Assembly (NCBI RefSeq): GCF_024586915.1
Contig: NZ_JANBVS010000025.1
Span: forward strand, 1 to 64,000
Length of the DNA stretch: 64,000 nt
From: Bradyrhizobium sp. SRS-191
GTDB lineage: Bacteria > Pseudomonadota > Alphaproteobacteria > Rhizobiales > Xanthobacteraceae
Direction: 5' to 3'
Shown: in pieces, positions 1-8,715 of the stretch
How positions within the stretch are numbered: position 1 is the stretch's first letter
Layout: the number at the start of each line of letters is the position of its first letter
Notes under the pieces: model-generated
What the model was told of the DNA's origin: nothing
Databases searched by the model: none
What the model saw: only the letters and a program-made list of their open reading frames with translations
Translations under genes and position numbers: made by a program

Positions 1-143
1 TTTCAGCGCGGCGTTGTCGTTAGTGGCGCTGGCTTGGGGACATTATCCGAGTGCAACTTGGCTGGGTGGTGTCGGCGAGGCTGAGATGCTCGCCGAGGCC
101 GATCTATGGATGGCCGATTGCCGCCGTCCGTCAGGAGACACCG

Positions 144-560
144 ATGGCCGGGACCAGACCGGAGCCGCATCGCTTGAGCGCGATCGCGAGCTTTCACGCC
201 CATGTCTACTATGATCAGGACACCCACAGAGAGGCGGAGGAATTGCGCCACTGGATCGGCGAGCGATTCGTCGTGACGCTCGGGCGCTGGCACGACGCGC
301 CGGTCGGCCCGCATGAGCGCGCAATGTACCAGGTCGCCTTCGCTGTCGAGGTGTTTCCAGTGCTGGTGCCGTGGCTGATGCTCAATCACGGCCGGCTCAG
401 CGTATTGGTTCATCCGAACACCACGCAGCCGCTCGCCGATCACACGGAGTATGCCCTGTGGATCGGTCGGCCGCTCGGAATTCGCGGTGAGAAGCTTCTC
501 GAGACCGCGGAAGCCGAGCTCCCACTCATCCCCAACACCACGCCGAGCCTGCCAGCTTGA
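144..560 (+). CDS. DOPA 4,5-dioxygenase family protein
   Basis: 138-residue protein of the small DOPA 4,5-dioxygenase family (extradiol cleavage of catechols, known from plant/fungal pigment synthesis; bacterial members are mostly uncharacterised). Visible support: the early FHAHVYYD segment, the central HDAPVGPHERAMYQ segment and the later LVHPNT segment with scattered His residues that in this family bind the metal. The start at 144 is chosen because an AGGAG lies just upstream (133-138); a longer reading from 51 lacks such a site and has an unrelated N-terminus. No signal peptide, so probably cytosolic. It stands alone, co-directional with nothing nearby and convergent with the export lipoprotein gene. 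Family assignment is from recognised sequence pattern; substrate unknown. Confidence 0.75.
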   Translation: MAGTRPEPHRLSAIASFHAHVYYDQDTHREAEELRHWIGERFVVTLGRWHDAPVGPHERAMYQVAFAVEVFPVLVPWLMLNHGRLSVLVHPNTTQPLADHTEYALWIGRPLGIRGEKLLETAEAELPLIPNTTPSLPA

Positions 561-860
561 GCCGATCGGTGACGGAGCATGCAAGGCGCCGTGGCGCGCA
601 CCACGACTCGGACCTCCATGGCGCCGGGCGAGATCGAAGGCGCTCAGAAGCACCTACCCCCCCTGGAGACATCGGACTTGCCGAATCTGCTCAAGACCAA
701 GGTCGGCGACCGGGCAGGGCGCGCGGCCTCCGACCGTGTGAGGAGACAGCGTCTTTTTGGCGTCGGGCCGAACGTGTGTGCTCAGGTCTGCATGTTGCGC
801 GCGATCATGGCCGGGCCCGGCGCGCAACCGAACCGCGCCGGAAAAGCCTGTCGATCGCCG
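561..860. other. Gene-free stretch between convergent genes
   Basis: About 300 bases of GC-rich DNA between the dioxygenase-family gene and the 3' end of the export lipoprotein gene. Open frames exist on both strands but are Arg/Pro/Ala-rich and look like chance frames in GC-rich DNA. No clear terminator hairpin with a T-run was found. Confidence 0.4.
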
Positions 861-2171
861 TCACCACCTGGTCTTCGTCGCCGCATTGACGTTGGTCACC
901 GCCGCGGCGGTGTTGGACGTCGTCGCCGCCGTGTTGTTGATCAGGGTCAACAGCTTGTAGTAGTCGACGACCTTGGCGTTCGCGACATACATCACGTCCT
1001 TGCTGCGCATCTGGAAGCCCGAGGCCAGCAGCATGCCGGAGGGATCGCGCAGGTTGATGTGATAGATCGTCGGAATGCGGTCGTAGACGAAGCGCGTGGT
1101 ATCGATGCCGAGCTTCTGCAGCAGCGGCCGCTCCTCATAACGATACAGGAAGACCTCGGCCGGATCGGATTGCTGGTCGTTCAGGCCGCCGGCCTTGCCG
1201 ATTGCCTGCGCCAGGGTCAGCGTCTCGGTATCGAACGAGATCTCCGAATTGAACCCGAAGACGTTCTGGTTGAGCGCGCCGAGCGCCGTGAAGGTCGGGG
1301 ATTCCCTGGTAATGTAGACGACGTCGTTCGGACGGATGAAGATGTTCTCGCGCGGATCCTGCACGACGCGGGCGAGCAGCACGCGGACGCGCCGGCCGTC
1401 GCGCTGCAGGGTCACGTAACTCTCGATGGCCTCGTGCTTCGGCCCGCCGGCCCGCGCGATCACGGCCAGAAGCCGCTCGCCGACGCTGTTGAGCGGCAGC
1501 ACGCCCGGCGTGTTGACGTCGCCGAGAACGCTGGCCACGCTGGAATGCTGCTGGTTCAGGCTGACGACGACCTGCGGCTCGAGCGCGCGCTTCTGCAGGC
1601 GAAACACGATCTCCTGCTCGATCTGGGGCAGAGTGCGGCCGGCCGCGGCGATCTCGCCGGCATATGGAACGCGGATGTTGCCTTGCTGATCGACGGCCTG
1701 CGCCGGCAGATCGACGAAATTGCCCGGACGGGCGCCGGCGGCGGTCGGCGGCGTGAATAATCCGCCGGGGGCTGCCTCGAAAATGGACACGTTCAGGACG
1801 TCGCCGACACCCGCGACCTGGACCGGCTTCGGCCGCTTGTCCGGAAACACGCCCTGGAAGGTGACCAGGTTCGGCTGTGACAGGAAGCCGATCGTCTCTG
1901 AGCTGACATCGACCAGGGCATAGGGCAGGGCCGTGGTCGACCGGACGCTGGCCGTGGCGTTATCGCTGACCGCGTCGCTCGTCGGACCCGTCCCGGGCAG
2001 CCAGGAGCAGGCCGGCAGAAACGCCAGGCATGCGATGGCGGCCAGCAAGCGTGAGCCGCCGCGCAGGCGGCGAAAACGGCCCGACGTCGCTGCGCTGTGG
2101 CGGATGAGAGATCCTGCACCGCCGGCCGATCCGAACGACCCGAGCGGACTGATCAAGCTCTTCAAACGCAT
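861..2171 (-). CDS. Polysaccharide export outer-membrane lipoprotein (Wza/OPX family)
   Basis: Outer-membrane polysaccharide export protein of the Wza/GumB/ExoF class. About 436 residues from the ATG at 2171. A hydrophobic stretch ends in a lipobox-like LPAC (residues about 50-54), indicating a lipoprotein. It is followed by a poly_export domain (the VAGVGDVLNVSIFE segment through the EPQVVVSL segment) and two SLBB-like segments (VASVLGDVNTPGVLPL and GALNQNVFGFNSEISF). A still longer reading to 2285 exists; neither start has a strong ribosome site, and the long N-terminus before the signal peptide suggests the true start could be later. It faces the remaining exopolysaccharide genes from the left edge of the locus and would form the exit channel for the polymer assembled by the Wzx/Wzy/Wzz set downstream. 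Confidence 0.85.
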   Translation of the reverse strand: MRLKSLISPLGSFGSAGGAGSLIRHSAATSGRFRRLRGGSRLLAAIACLAFLPACSWLPGTGPTSDAVSDNATASVRSTTALPYALVDVSSETIGFLSQPNLVTFQGVFPDKRPKPVQVAGVGDVLNVSIFEAAPGGLFTPPTAAGARPGNFVDLPAQAVDQQGNIRVPYAGEIAAAGRTLPQIEQEIVFRLQKRALEPQVVVSLNQQHSSVASVLGDVNTPGVLPLNSVGERLLAVIARAGGPKHEAIESYVTLQRDGRRVRVLLARVVQDPRENIFIRPNDVVYITRESPTFTALGALNQNVFGFNSEISFDTETLTLAQAIGKAGGLNDQQSDPAEVFLYRYEERPLLQKLGIDTTRFVYDRIPTIYHINLRDPSGMLLASGFQMRSKDVMYVANAKVVDYYKLLTLINNTAATTSNTAAAVTNVNAATKTRW

Positions 2172-2603
2172 TTTCGGATACAACAAAAAATCACGTTGCC
2201 CCACGCCACTCCCTCCCCCAAGGAGGAAGACGCCCCTCTTGGTCCCAAGCCTACCCGGCGCCCACCCCGGGCGAAAGCGCACCACCGTTCGTCCCCACCC
2301 GCTTTTGCCGCATCGTGCTAATTAGGTCACAGTCCATCCTCACCGAGGTACCGTCGTCGCCGGCGCACGTCGCGGCCGCTTCGGTTGCGAGGGAGTCCCT
2401 TGCGGAAGACCTCCTGAAATCCATAAAAATCTAGGCATAAAGCCGTTGAGCAACGGTTATCTGAGTCGCTCCCGATCGTTTGCGACATGAGCCGTGGCGG
2501 ATCGGACGGCATGCAGAACCCGGTCATCCCCCAGACCGGTTGTCGATGACCATCATCCAAGTCTAAGGTGGACCCGCCCGCCACCGATCCGCTTCTGGGG
2601 AGC
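2172..2603. promoter_or_regulatory. Divergent promoter gap
   Basis: 432 bases between the leftward export-lipoprotein gene and the rightward small secreted protein. It should hold promoters for both. The part next to the lipoprotein start is A/T-rich (a run of A around 2183-2190); the remainder is GC-rich. No operator could be assigned. Confidence 0.35.
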
Positions 2604-2885
2604 ATGCCATTGTCGAACCTGATCAGGGGCACCGCCGCCCTCGCGCTCATCTTGGCTGCCGTGTCGGGCGAAGCCGCCGCCCGTGGGCTTTATCCCTTGA
2701 CCGAGTGCGGCCCCGATCTCAGCCGTCTCTGCCGGCTCCGCGGCGCGTTCGATGCCACGCCGTTTCACTACAATCTCGCGATCTATCCTGGATGCATCAG
2801 GCGCGTCGCCGTCGAGACGCCCCGCGGTGTGCGATATCGGCGCGCCGTGGTCTGCGGGGCGCCGGAGCGGGCGATGGTGTGGTGA
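2604..2885 (+). CDS. Small secreted cysteine-containing protein, function unknown
   Basis: 93-residue protein with a clear signal peptide: MPLSNLIRG then a hydrophobic run and an Ala-rich cleavage region (EAAARG, about residue 26). The mature part of about 65 residues has four Cys (in TECGPD, RLCRL, YPGCI and VVCG), which could form two disulfides. GGGGAG at 2597-2602 lies too close for an ideal ribosome site; an in-frame ATG at 2568 would extend it by 12 residues, but the signal peptide then starts late. I recognise the general type (short periplasmic proteins common in Bradyrhizobium) but no function. It is divergent from the polysaccharide export gene. Confidence 0.6.
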   Translation: MPLSNLIRGTAALALILAAVSGEAAARGLYPLTECGPDLSRLCRLRGAFDATPFHYNLAIYPGCIRRVAVETPRGVRYRRAVVCGAPERAMVW

Positions 2886-3306
2886 GACGGACCTCGTGCC
2901 GGAGGCACAGAGATGGTCTGCGGAGTGCGAGTGGGAACTCCAATGGAGTGCCTGTCACATTAAATAAGCAGGTTGCGCGGTCTGTTTTGTGCAATCTAAA
3001 ATTAAATATTTACTATGAACCGGACGGACAACGCGAGATACGAAAAAGCGTGCTCTGAACAAACTAAAGCTTTAATTGTCGTCGACCAAGGGTGGTTAAT
3101 AAGTCCTTTCGGGGACGCGGTAAAAATATACTCCAAGCCGCTTCCTGCGCCGGACGTATTTAATGTCTTGCCTTGCAGATGGTAAATTAACTTGTCGCGA
3201 GTGGTTAATTTAATTCCGGTCATCGGAGCCGGTCCGTCGTCGCGATTGCAATTCGCCGGCGTTCGAGAAAAGTCCTGCAAATCTCGCCAACGAGTGGGGT
3301 CCGTCC
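2886..3306. promoter_or_regulatory. AT-rich intergenic region with TTAAAT-type words
   Basis: 421 bases without a gene. Unlike surrounding coding DNA it is A/T-rich, with repeated words such as ATTAAATATTTA (3001-3012), TTTAATT near 3071, TAAATTAA near 3183 and TTAATTTAATT near 3204. Similar words recur in the promoter gaps of the polysaccharide locus to the right. Confidence 0.4.
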
Positions 3307-3654
3307 TTGTGTGACGAGCTTGGTACAGCGTTGAGTGACGATGAGTTGGACGTTGGAAGCAGGGGCGCCCTCCAGGCCGTCCTGACATCATTGAACAAGA
3401 TCCGGAGCGCCAAATCGCGCTTGCAGGTGCGATCGTCGGACAATGCGACGCCCGCCGCGCTGATGGCGCAGATCGAACTCTGCAACACTCTCCTCGACGA
3501 AATTCAATCCATCAGTTGCAGCCTCGACAAGCGTGTCGAGCACGCGGGCGCTGCTCCCAGCCGCCGTCCGGTCGCAAACAGGCGGCATCGCGGCACGGCT
3601 CACCTGATCGTGCCGCGCCGCGCGGCGCCCGGCCGCACCAAGCAACAGCGATAG
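3307..3654 (+). CDS. Small hypothetical protein
   Basis: 115-residue frame from a TTG at 3307 (no in-frame ATG early; start uncertain). Residues about 20-78 read as normal alpha-helical protein (GALQAVLTSLNKIRSAKSRL, then ALMAQIELCNTLLDEIQ) with ordinary codon use, while the last 35 residues are Arg/Pro-rich and probably disordered. No family recognised, no signal peptide or membrane segment. It lies between two AT-rich or structured non-coding stretches at the border of the polysaccharide locus. Could be a genuine small gene or a remnant. Confidence 0.4.
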   Translation: MCDELGTALSDDELDVGSRGALQAVLTSLNKIRSAKSRLQVRSSDNATPAALMAQIELCNTLLDEIQSISCSLDKRVEHAGAAPSRRPVANRRHRGTAHLIVPRRAAPGRTKQQR

Positions 3655-4688
3655 GCACGGCGGGGACGTCATCGCCCGCCGGGTGTGCTGGACCTATACA
3701 TTAGTGGGGCCAGCGGACACCCGCGGTCGGCGCCGCGGTGCGGTCGCCACGGCGCCGACCGCGGCAAGTTCAAGGCCCGACCGGTTGGCATCATCATTCT
3801 CGGGGATCGCCGACCAAGGGGAGGTCGACGCGACCGACCGCTTTGCGATGGTTCGAAGAGCCGCTGCTGCCGGGCCGTTGCGCCCAAAGAGAACCTATCA
3901 GCCGATGTCGTCCCGAGGTCGCGGATCTGTTCGCGCTGGCAAAGGGCCCGGCTGCGCGCCGTTCACTCCGCCTCCGACGAGCGCCGTCCCGCCGGCTTGG
4001 AATCGTCATCGCAACCAAGGATCGCGCGGCGCGACCGTTCTCCGTGAACACGCCTCTCGGCAGGTTCATGGTCAATGTGCAGGACCCTCTCGGGCGTCAA
4101 GACGTCAGGACGATCTCACTGGGCGCAGCGCCTACGATTTCCGATCGTCCACAGGCGGCGCGTCGGCGCGCCGCCTGCCGGCAGATGAATGGATCTCGAC
4201 CGTTTCGCGGCATATTCCTGATGCCGTGCGTAATTAAACCGTGATCTGGCATTTTGTGCAGGGGCATAAATATCCCGATCCTTGTTATCGGGGAGGCCGC
4301 GCGAATAGGTTGTGCACGTTATCGGGCGTTCTGAAAAATGCTCTCGTGCAAATGGTGCCTTGAACCGGAATCAGCCGGCCTGCGCCGTGATATGCGCGTA
4401 ATGACTGCGCCGTTCTGCCGCAAAATGCGAAAATCCCTTGCAGATCGTGTCGATTCGGCGTTTTTTCGTGAGGAGAATTTTCGTGGACGTCATCTTGTCC
4501 GAACCGCGTGACACATTATCGGAATAGGGTTGCAGGTTGATATTTTATCGAGCTACAACCAAATCCATCGCCGGAGCGGGTATAACTCAAATATTACGTT
4601 TTTCCGACAGCGAACCACTTGCGGATCGAAATACCGAATTATATGACATTAATCCGGCAGGATAGAGATCACAGATAAAGGTCGCTGT
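3655..4688. other. Gene-free kilobase upstream of the H-NS-like gene
   Basis: No convincing coding region. The first part (to about 4240) is GC-rich and contains a long perfect inverted repeat (annotated separately); overlapping frames here are Arg-rich and differ from any recognised family. From about 4250 to 4688 the DNA becomes A/T-richer and carries the word TTATCGG three times (4285, 4319, 4516), consistent with a regulatory leader for the H-NS-like gene. Confidence 0.4.
3721..3764. repeat. Perfect 15-bp inverted repeat (stem-loop)
   Basis: The arm at 3721-3735 (CCGCGGTCGGCGCCG) is exactly complementary to 3750-3764, with a 14-base loop that can itself pair weakly (GGTG with CGCC, one G-T pair). 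There is no T-run after it, so it is not a standard intrinsic terminator. It sits 66 bases after the hypothetical gene ending at 3654. Confidence 0.7.
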
Positions 4689-5069
4689 ATGTCCACCAAG
4701 AAGATCGATTTCGAGGCGATGTCTTTCGATGACCTCTGGTCTCTCCATGAGCAGATCAGCCAGATCCTTGCCGAAAGGATCACATCGGAAAAGCGCGAGC
4801 TCGAACGTCGTCTGGCGGTGCTGAACCGCAGCCGCGGGGTCATCGAGGGGGCGAATGGCGACGGCGCTCAGTCCTACAACGGCAATGGCAAGGCGCGTCG
4901 CAAATATCCGCGGGTCCTGCCGAAGTACCGCAATCCGCAGACGTCCGAGACCTGGTCAGGCCGTGGCAAGCAGCCGCGTTGGCTGGTCGCTGCGATCAAG
5001 ACGGGGCGCCGGATCGAGGAGTTCGCGATCAACGGCAGTGCGCCGAAAGGCCGCCGGCAGCGCGCCTGA
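4689..5069 (+). CDS. H-NS / HvrA-like nucleoid-associated protein
   Basis: 126-residue protein of the H-NS histone family. The N-terminal half (residues 1-50) is a charged helix suited to oligomerisation (FDDLWSLHEQISQILAER, then KRELERRLAVLNRS). After a Gly/Asn-rich linker, the C-terminal domain (about residues 75-118) has the family's DNA-binding core: YRNPQTSETWSGRGKQPRW followed by LVAAIKTGRRIEEFAI. Such proteins bind AT-rich DNA, silence transferred genes, and in purple bacteria (HvrA) tune metabolic operons. The gene has its own A/T-rich upstream region and sits right beside a locus whose promoter gaps are full of AT-rich words, so a local regulatory role is plausible but inferred. Confidence 0.9.
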   Translation: MSTKKIDFEAMSFDDLWSLHEQISQILAERITSEKRELERRLAVLNRSRGVIEGANGDGAQSYNGNGKARRKYPRVLPKYRNPQTSETWSGRGKQPRWLVAAIKTGRRIEEFAINGSAPKGRRQRA

Positions 5070-5265
5070 CCGTTCCGGTGCGTTCGGCTTCCTTCACCGC
5101 CATTCTCGGTCGGCCTGTAACGTTGCGCGCGCCTCTCTCTATCTCTGTCGGATGGCTCTCCGTTCAACGCTGAAGGACGCATCGTCGATACGTCGGCGCG
5201 GCGGGTGCGAGCAACGGCCTGGGCTGGAGTTTCAACTCGCCTGAAGGCCGTCTCTGCGGAGCTGG

Positions 5266-6741
5266 CTAGTAGGCGTTGTCTCCGCGAATCAGCTCGAGCG
5301 GCGTCCTCAGCAGGATCGCGATGTCCAGCGAGAGGCTCCAATTGTCGATGTACCAGAGGTCGAACTCGACGCGCTGCTCGATGGAGGCGCGCGTCGGCGT
5401 CGGCCCCCTGCAGCCATGCACCTGCGCCCATCCCGTCAGTCCTGGCTTGACGCGGCGCCGGAACGCGTAGTTGCGCACGAGCTTGTCGAACTCGTTGTCA
5501 TGGGCCAATGCATGTGGGCGCGGGCCGACCAGGGACATGCTCCCGTTCAGCACGTTGAGCAACTGCGGCAGCTCATCGATGCTGGTTCGCCGTAGCCACG
5601 CGCCGATGCGCGTGAACCTGCTGTCGCCGAGCTTGGCCTGGATGAGGGAAGGACCGTCTTCGAGCACGGACATCGTGCGGAACTTGAAAATCTGGAACGC
5701 CCTGCCATTGAAGCCGCAACGCTGCTGCCGGAACAGCGCCGGACCAGGCGAGTCGAGGCGGATGGCGATCGCGACCAGCATCAGCAGCGGTGAGAGCAGC
5801 GTCAGCGCCAATCCCGCCAGCAACACGTCCATGAGCCGCTTCGTCGCGTGCTCGACCGGACTCATCAATCCCCGGTGCAGCTCGATGCAGACGGCGCTAC
5901 CGATCTCGCGGCGCGGACGCTTGAACATTTCCGAGGCCGTTCCGACGGGCACGAAGCTGACCGGGAAGGGGAGGACCCTCAGCTCGGCGCCGAGCGTGCG
6001 CAGATCGGACCACGGATCAGGATTGGCGCCGACCACGATCTCTTCGATGTCCGAGCCGCGAACGTAATCGATGACGCTGGTCACGATCCGCTGGCGCTGA
6101 TCCGGGCCGGCTCCGGGCTCGGGAAGCAGGAAGTGTCGCTTGACGCGAAAGCCGGTGTCCGTGAGCAGCTGCGTCAGGCCCGCATTGTCCTTGCTGTCCT
6201 CGTCGGTGATCAGAACGATGTTCCGCCCCGAGAACCGTTTCTCTGCCAGCCCCTTCACCAGCAGATATTCCGTGATCCGGCGGTTGATGATCAGCGCCGA
6301 GAGCCCCAGCAGGGCGAACACGACGCTCGTCCCGCGCGAGAACTCGCTGCCGATCTTCAGCGCAAACAGCGCGCCGGCCAGCACCAGGAAAGCCGTGACC
6401 CAGGTCAGGCACGTCGCGCGGACCTGGCGCGGCAGGATCAGCAGCTCTGCCGGGCGATACATGCCGCGAATCTTCATCAGCGAGACGAACAGCGCCGAGA
6501 CCAGGATCGCCAATCCCACCGATTTGCTGACGTCGTTAGCGCCGGCCGCGTCCTGCAGGTGGTAGAGAAAGCCGGACAGCACGCTGGATGTGGTGATCGT
6601 CGCAATGTCTGCCGCGATCGCGAAAGGCTCGACCGCGGCGTAATGCACGGGCCATTTGCGCGCCTGGACTTGCCGCTCCGCCAATAACGCGGTCGGCATT
6701 CCGTTCCGATCGAGAGTCTCGGGCTGATCCACGTAATGCAT
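5266..6741 (-). CDS. Undecaprenyl-phosphate glycosylphosphotransferase (initiating sugar transferase)
   Basis: 491-residue polyisoprenyl-phosphate hexose-1-phosphate transferase (WcaJ/ExoY-type, Bac_transf family). It transfers the first sugar phosphate from a UDP-sugar to undecaprenyl phosphate at the inner membrane. Seen: several hydrophobic segments in residues 35-160, a central nucleotide-binding-like domain (NIVLITDEDSKD region), then the membrane re-entry segment and catalytic domain from about residue 295 with KRLMDVLLAG, FKFRTM, RRTSIDELPQLLNVL, GPRPHA and RVKPGLTGWAQV, all hallmark motifs. Length is normal for the full-length class. Divergent from the cytidylyltransferase gene across an AT-rich gap. 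Confidence 0.93.
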   Translation of the reverse strand: MHYVDQPETLDRNGMPTALLAERQVQARKWPVHYAAVEPFAIAADIATITTSSVLSGFLYHLQDAAGANDVSKSVGLAILVSALFVSLMKIRGMYRPAELLILPRQVRATCLTWVTAFLVLAGALFALKIGSEFSRGTSVVFALLGLSALIINRRITEYLLVKGLAEKRFSGRNIVLITDEDSKDNAGLTQLLTDTGFRVKRHFLLPEPGAGPDQRQRIVTSVIDYVRGSDIEEIVVGANPDPWSDLRTLGAELRVLPFPVSFVPVGTASEMFKRPRREIGSAVCIELHRGLMSPVEHATKRLMDVLLAGLALTLLSPLLMLVAIAIRLDSPGPALFRQQRCGFNGRAFQIFKFRTMSVLEDGPSLIQAKLGDSRFTRIGAWLRRTSIDELPQLLNVLNGSMSLVGPRPHALAHDNEFDKLVRNYAFRRRVKPGLTGWAQVHGCRGPTPTRASIEQRVEFDLWYIDNWSLSLDIAILLRTPLELIRGDNAY

Positions 6742-7153
6742 GGGATAGGGGTGTTCGAAACTCGGTTAAATAGCGGATTGGGGTGGATGATATAATCGAA
6801 TATTTAATTTAACAAATAAAATCGTCGTCCGTTTAATTTCCGCGCGGATGGTCTCGAAATACCGGAGGGATGTGCTGGGTGTGCGGCTGGCCAGGGCCGC
6901 GCCGCATCATGCGTGTGGCCGATTAATGTCCGCCGCGGGAATATTTCAATATCCAATCCAAAAAATATCATTTAAAATGGAATTTAATGTGATTATTAAT
7001 CGTCGGGTGCTGGCCGGCGCGAGATGTCGATGTCCGCGGCCGGCCCGTCGGGGCCGGAGTGGATGGCGCGACGAGAGCGCCCGAGCAGGGCCGGCGGAGT
7101 TGATCGATCGTGATGCTCATTTCCAAGATTATGCATCTGAAGGACGTCCAGTC
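6742..7153. promoter_or_regulatory. AT-rich divergent promoter region
   Basis: 412 bases between the leftward initiating transferase and the rightward CDP-sugar cassette. Two A/T-rich blocks: 6765-6840 (with ATATTTAATTTAA) and 6940-7005 (with ATTTAAAATGGAATTTAAT). These blocks match the type seen before other transcription units of the locus and are candidate binding sites for a shared AT-preferring regulator. Confidence 0.5.
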
Positions 7154-7951
7154 ATGAAGGTTGTATTGTTCTGCGGAGGACTTGGGACGCGGATCAGGGA
7201 ATACTCCGAGAGCGTTCCGAAGCCGATGATTCCGATCGGCCACCAGCCGATCCTCTGGCATGTGATGCAGTACTACAGCCAGTATGGACACCGCGACTTC
7301 ATCCTGTGCCTTGGTTACAAGGCGAACGTGGTGAAGGATTATTTCCTGAACTACAACCAGGCTGCGACCACCGACTGTACGATCTCGCAGTTCGGCAAGA
7401 AGATCGAACTGCTGGGCGAGCGCCCGGCGGATTGGCGGGTCTCTCTGGTCGACACCGGCATCTGGCGCAATATCGGTCAGCGTCTGCGGGCCGTCCGGCA
7501 TCTGGTCGAGGGCGAAGAGATCTTCCTGGCCAATTACAGCGATGGCCTCACGGATGCGCCGCTGCCGGACATGATCGACCGCTTCAAGCGAAGCGGCATG
7601 ATCGGCTGCTTCATCGCGATTCATCCGCCGATCAGTTTCCACCTCGCCGAGTTCGACGCCGATGGCAAGGTCGGCCGCATGGCGGCGAGCAACGATTCGG
7701 ACATCTGGATCAATGGCGGCTATTTCATCTTCCGCAAGGAGATCTTCGACTACATCGAGGAAGGCGACGAACTCGTCGTGCAGCCGTTCAAGCGGCTCAT
7801 CGATCGTGGCCTCCTGATGGCCTACCGCTACGAAGGGTTCTGGCGGGCGATGGACACGCTGAGGGATCGCCAGGTGCTCGAGGAGATGATCGAGCGCGGT
7901 GACACGCCCTGGCATCTCGGCGCCAACCTGCCGGCCGTGGTGAACGGATGA
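7154..7951 (+). CDS. rfbF: Sugar-1-phosphate nucleotidyltransferase, glucose-1-phosphate cytidylyltransferase type
   Basis: 265 residues, the usual length of RfbF-type enzymes that make CDP-glucose from CTP and glucose-1-phosphate. The nucleotide-binding signature GGLGTR is at residues 8-13, followed by the SVPKPMIPIG loop; NYSDGLTD and WINGGYFIF are typical later motifs. The start at 7154 is preceded by GAAGGA (7139-7144) and begins directly with the Rossmann-like strand MKVVLFC; an upstream extension would be unrelated sequence. Last four bases overlap the deacetylase gene (ATGA), so the two are translationally coupled. It probably activates the sugar that the downstream epimerases and methyltransferase modify. 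No CDP-glucose 4,6-dehydratase is recognised next to it, so the final sugar is uncertain. Confidence 0.85.
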   Translation: MKVVLFCGGLGTRIREYSESVPKPMIPIGHQPILWHVMQYYSQYGHRDFILCLGYKANVVKDYFLNYNQAATTDCTISQFGKKIELLGERPADWRVSLVDTGIWRNIGQRLRAVRHLVEGEEIFLANYSDGLTDAPLPDMIDRFKRSGMIGCFIAIHPPISFHLAEFDADGKVGRMAASNDSDIWINGGYFIFRKEIFDYIEEGDELVVQPFKRLIDRGLLMAYRYEGFWRAMDTLRDRQVLEEMIERGDTPWHLGANLPAVVNG

Positions 7952-8601
7952 GAGCGCTGCAGCTCGCCGGTCGCGGCGACCGGCTGTCGGTTCTTTGCCT
8001 GGGCGCGCACTCCGACGACATCGAGATCGGTGCCGGGGGGACGCTGCTGACCTGGCTCGATCAGGGCGTGCGCCTCGACGTGCACTGGTGCGTGCTGAGC
8101 GGCAATGGCGAGCGCGAGGTCGAGGCGAGGGCATCTGCAAATGATTTTCTCGCCGAGGCGGCTGGCCGGACGCTCGAGATCAAGAATTTCCGCGACGGCT
8201 TCTTTCCGGAGCAGGGCGAAGACATCAAGGCCTGGTTCGAGGAATTGAAGGGGCGCATCGAGCCTGACGTGATCCTCGCGCACCGGCGCGACGACGCGCA
8301 TCAGGACCATCGGCAGGTCAACCGGCTGGTCTGGAATACATTCCGCGATCATCTCGTCCTCGAATACGAGATTCCGAAATGGGACGGCGATCTGGGACGG
8401 CCGAACGTCTACATGCCTGTCTCCGAGCGGGTCATGAAGCGGAAGGTCGCGCTGCTGATGTCGCACTTCGGCAGCCAGCGCTCCAAGCAGTGGTTCGACC
8501 CCGAGACATTCATGGGCCTGGCCCGGCTGCGCGGCATGGAATGCCGGGCGGCCGAACGCTACGCGGAAGCCTTCGTCGTCCGCAAGCTCGCGTTGAGCTG
8601 A
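7948..8601 (+). CDS. PIG-L family N-deacetylase
   Basis: 217-residue LmbE/PIG-L fold enzyme; family members use zinc to remove acetyl groups from N-acetylated sugars. Metal-binding motif AHSDDIE at residues 20-26 (a Ser replaces the usual Pro in AHPDDE), and the second cluster HRRDDAHQDHR at 112-122 supplies further ligands. No signal peptide, so it acts on a cytosolic nucleotide-sugar or lipid-linked precursor facing the cytoplasm. Overlaps the cytidylyltransferase stop codon by four bases and belongs to the same cassette. Substrate unknown. Confidence 0.88.
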   Translation: MRALQLAGRGDRLSVLCLGAHSDDIEIGAGGTLLTWLDQGVRLDVHWCVLSGNGEREVEARASANDFLAEAAGRTLEIKNFRDGFFPEQGEDIKAWFEELKGRIEPDVILAHRRDDAHQDHRQVNRLVWNTFRDHLVLEYEIPKWDGDLGRPNVYMPVSERVMKRKVALLMSHFGSQRSKQWFDPETFMGLARLRGMECRAAERYAEAFVVRKLALS

Positions 8602-8715
8602 TCGCAGCCGAAGCGATCGGGCGCGACATTCGCGCGCCGCGATCCCGCGTGTGGAGCGGCTGGCCGTTGCAGCATTTGGCAATCGGCTGATGAGCCGGGA
8701 CGTGGCTGCGGGGCG

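Noticed and set aside
561..1760. Plus-strand frame of 393 residues
   Set aside because: Mostly antisense to the export lipoprotein gene, which has a lipobox and SLBB motifs.
3683..4244. Overlapping frames of 93-184 residues
   Set aside because: Three frames overlap on both strands; all are Arg/Pro/Ala-rich, lack a recognisable family and cross the 15-bp inverted repeat.
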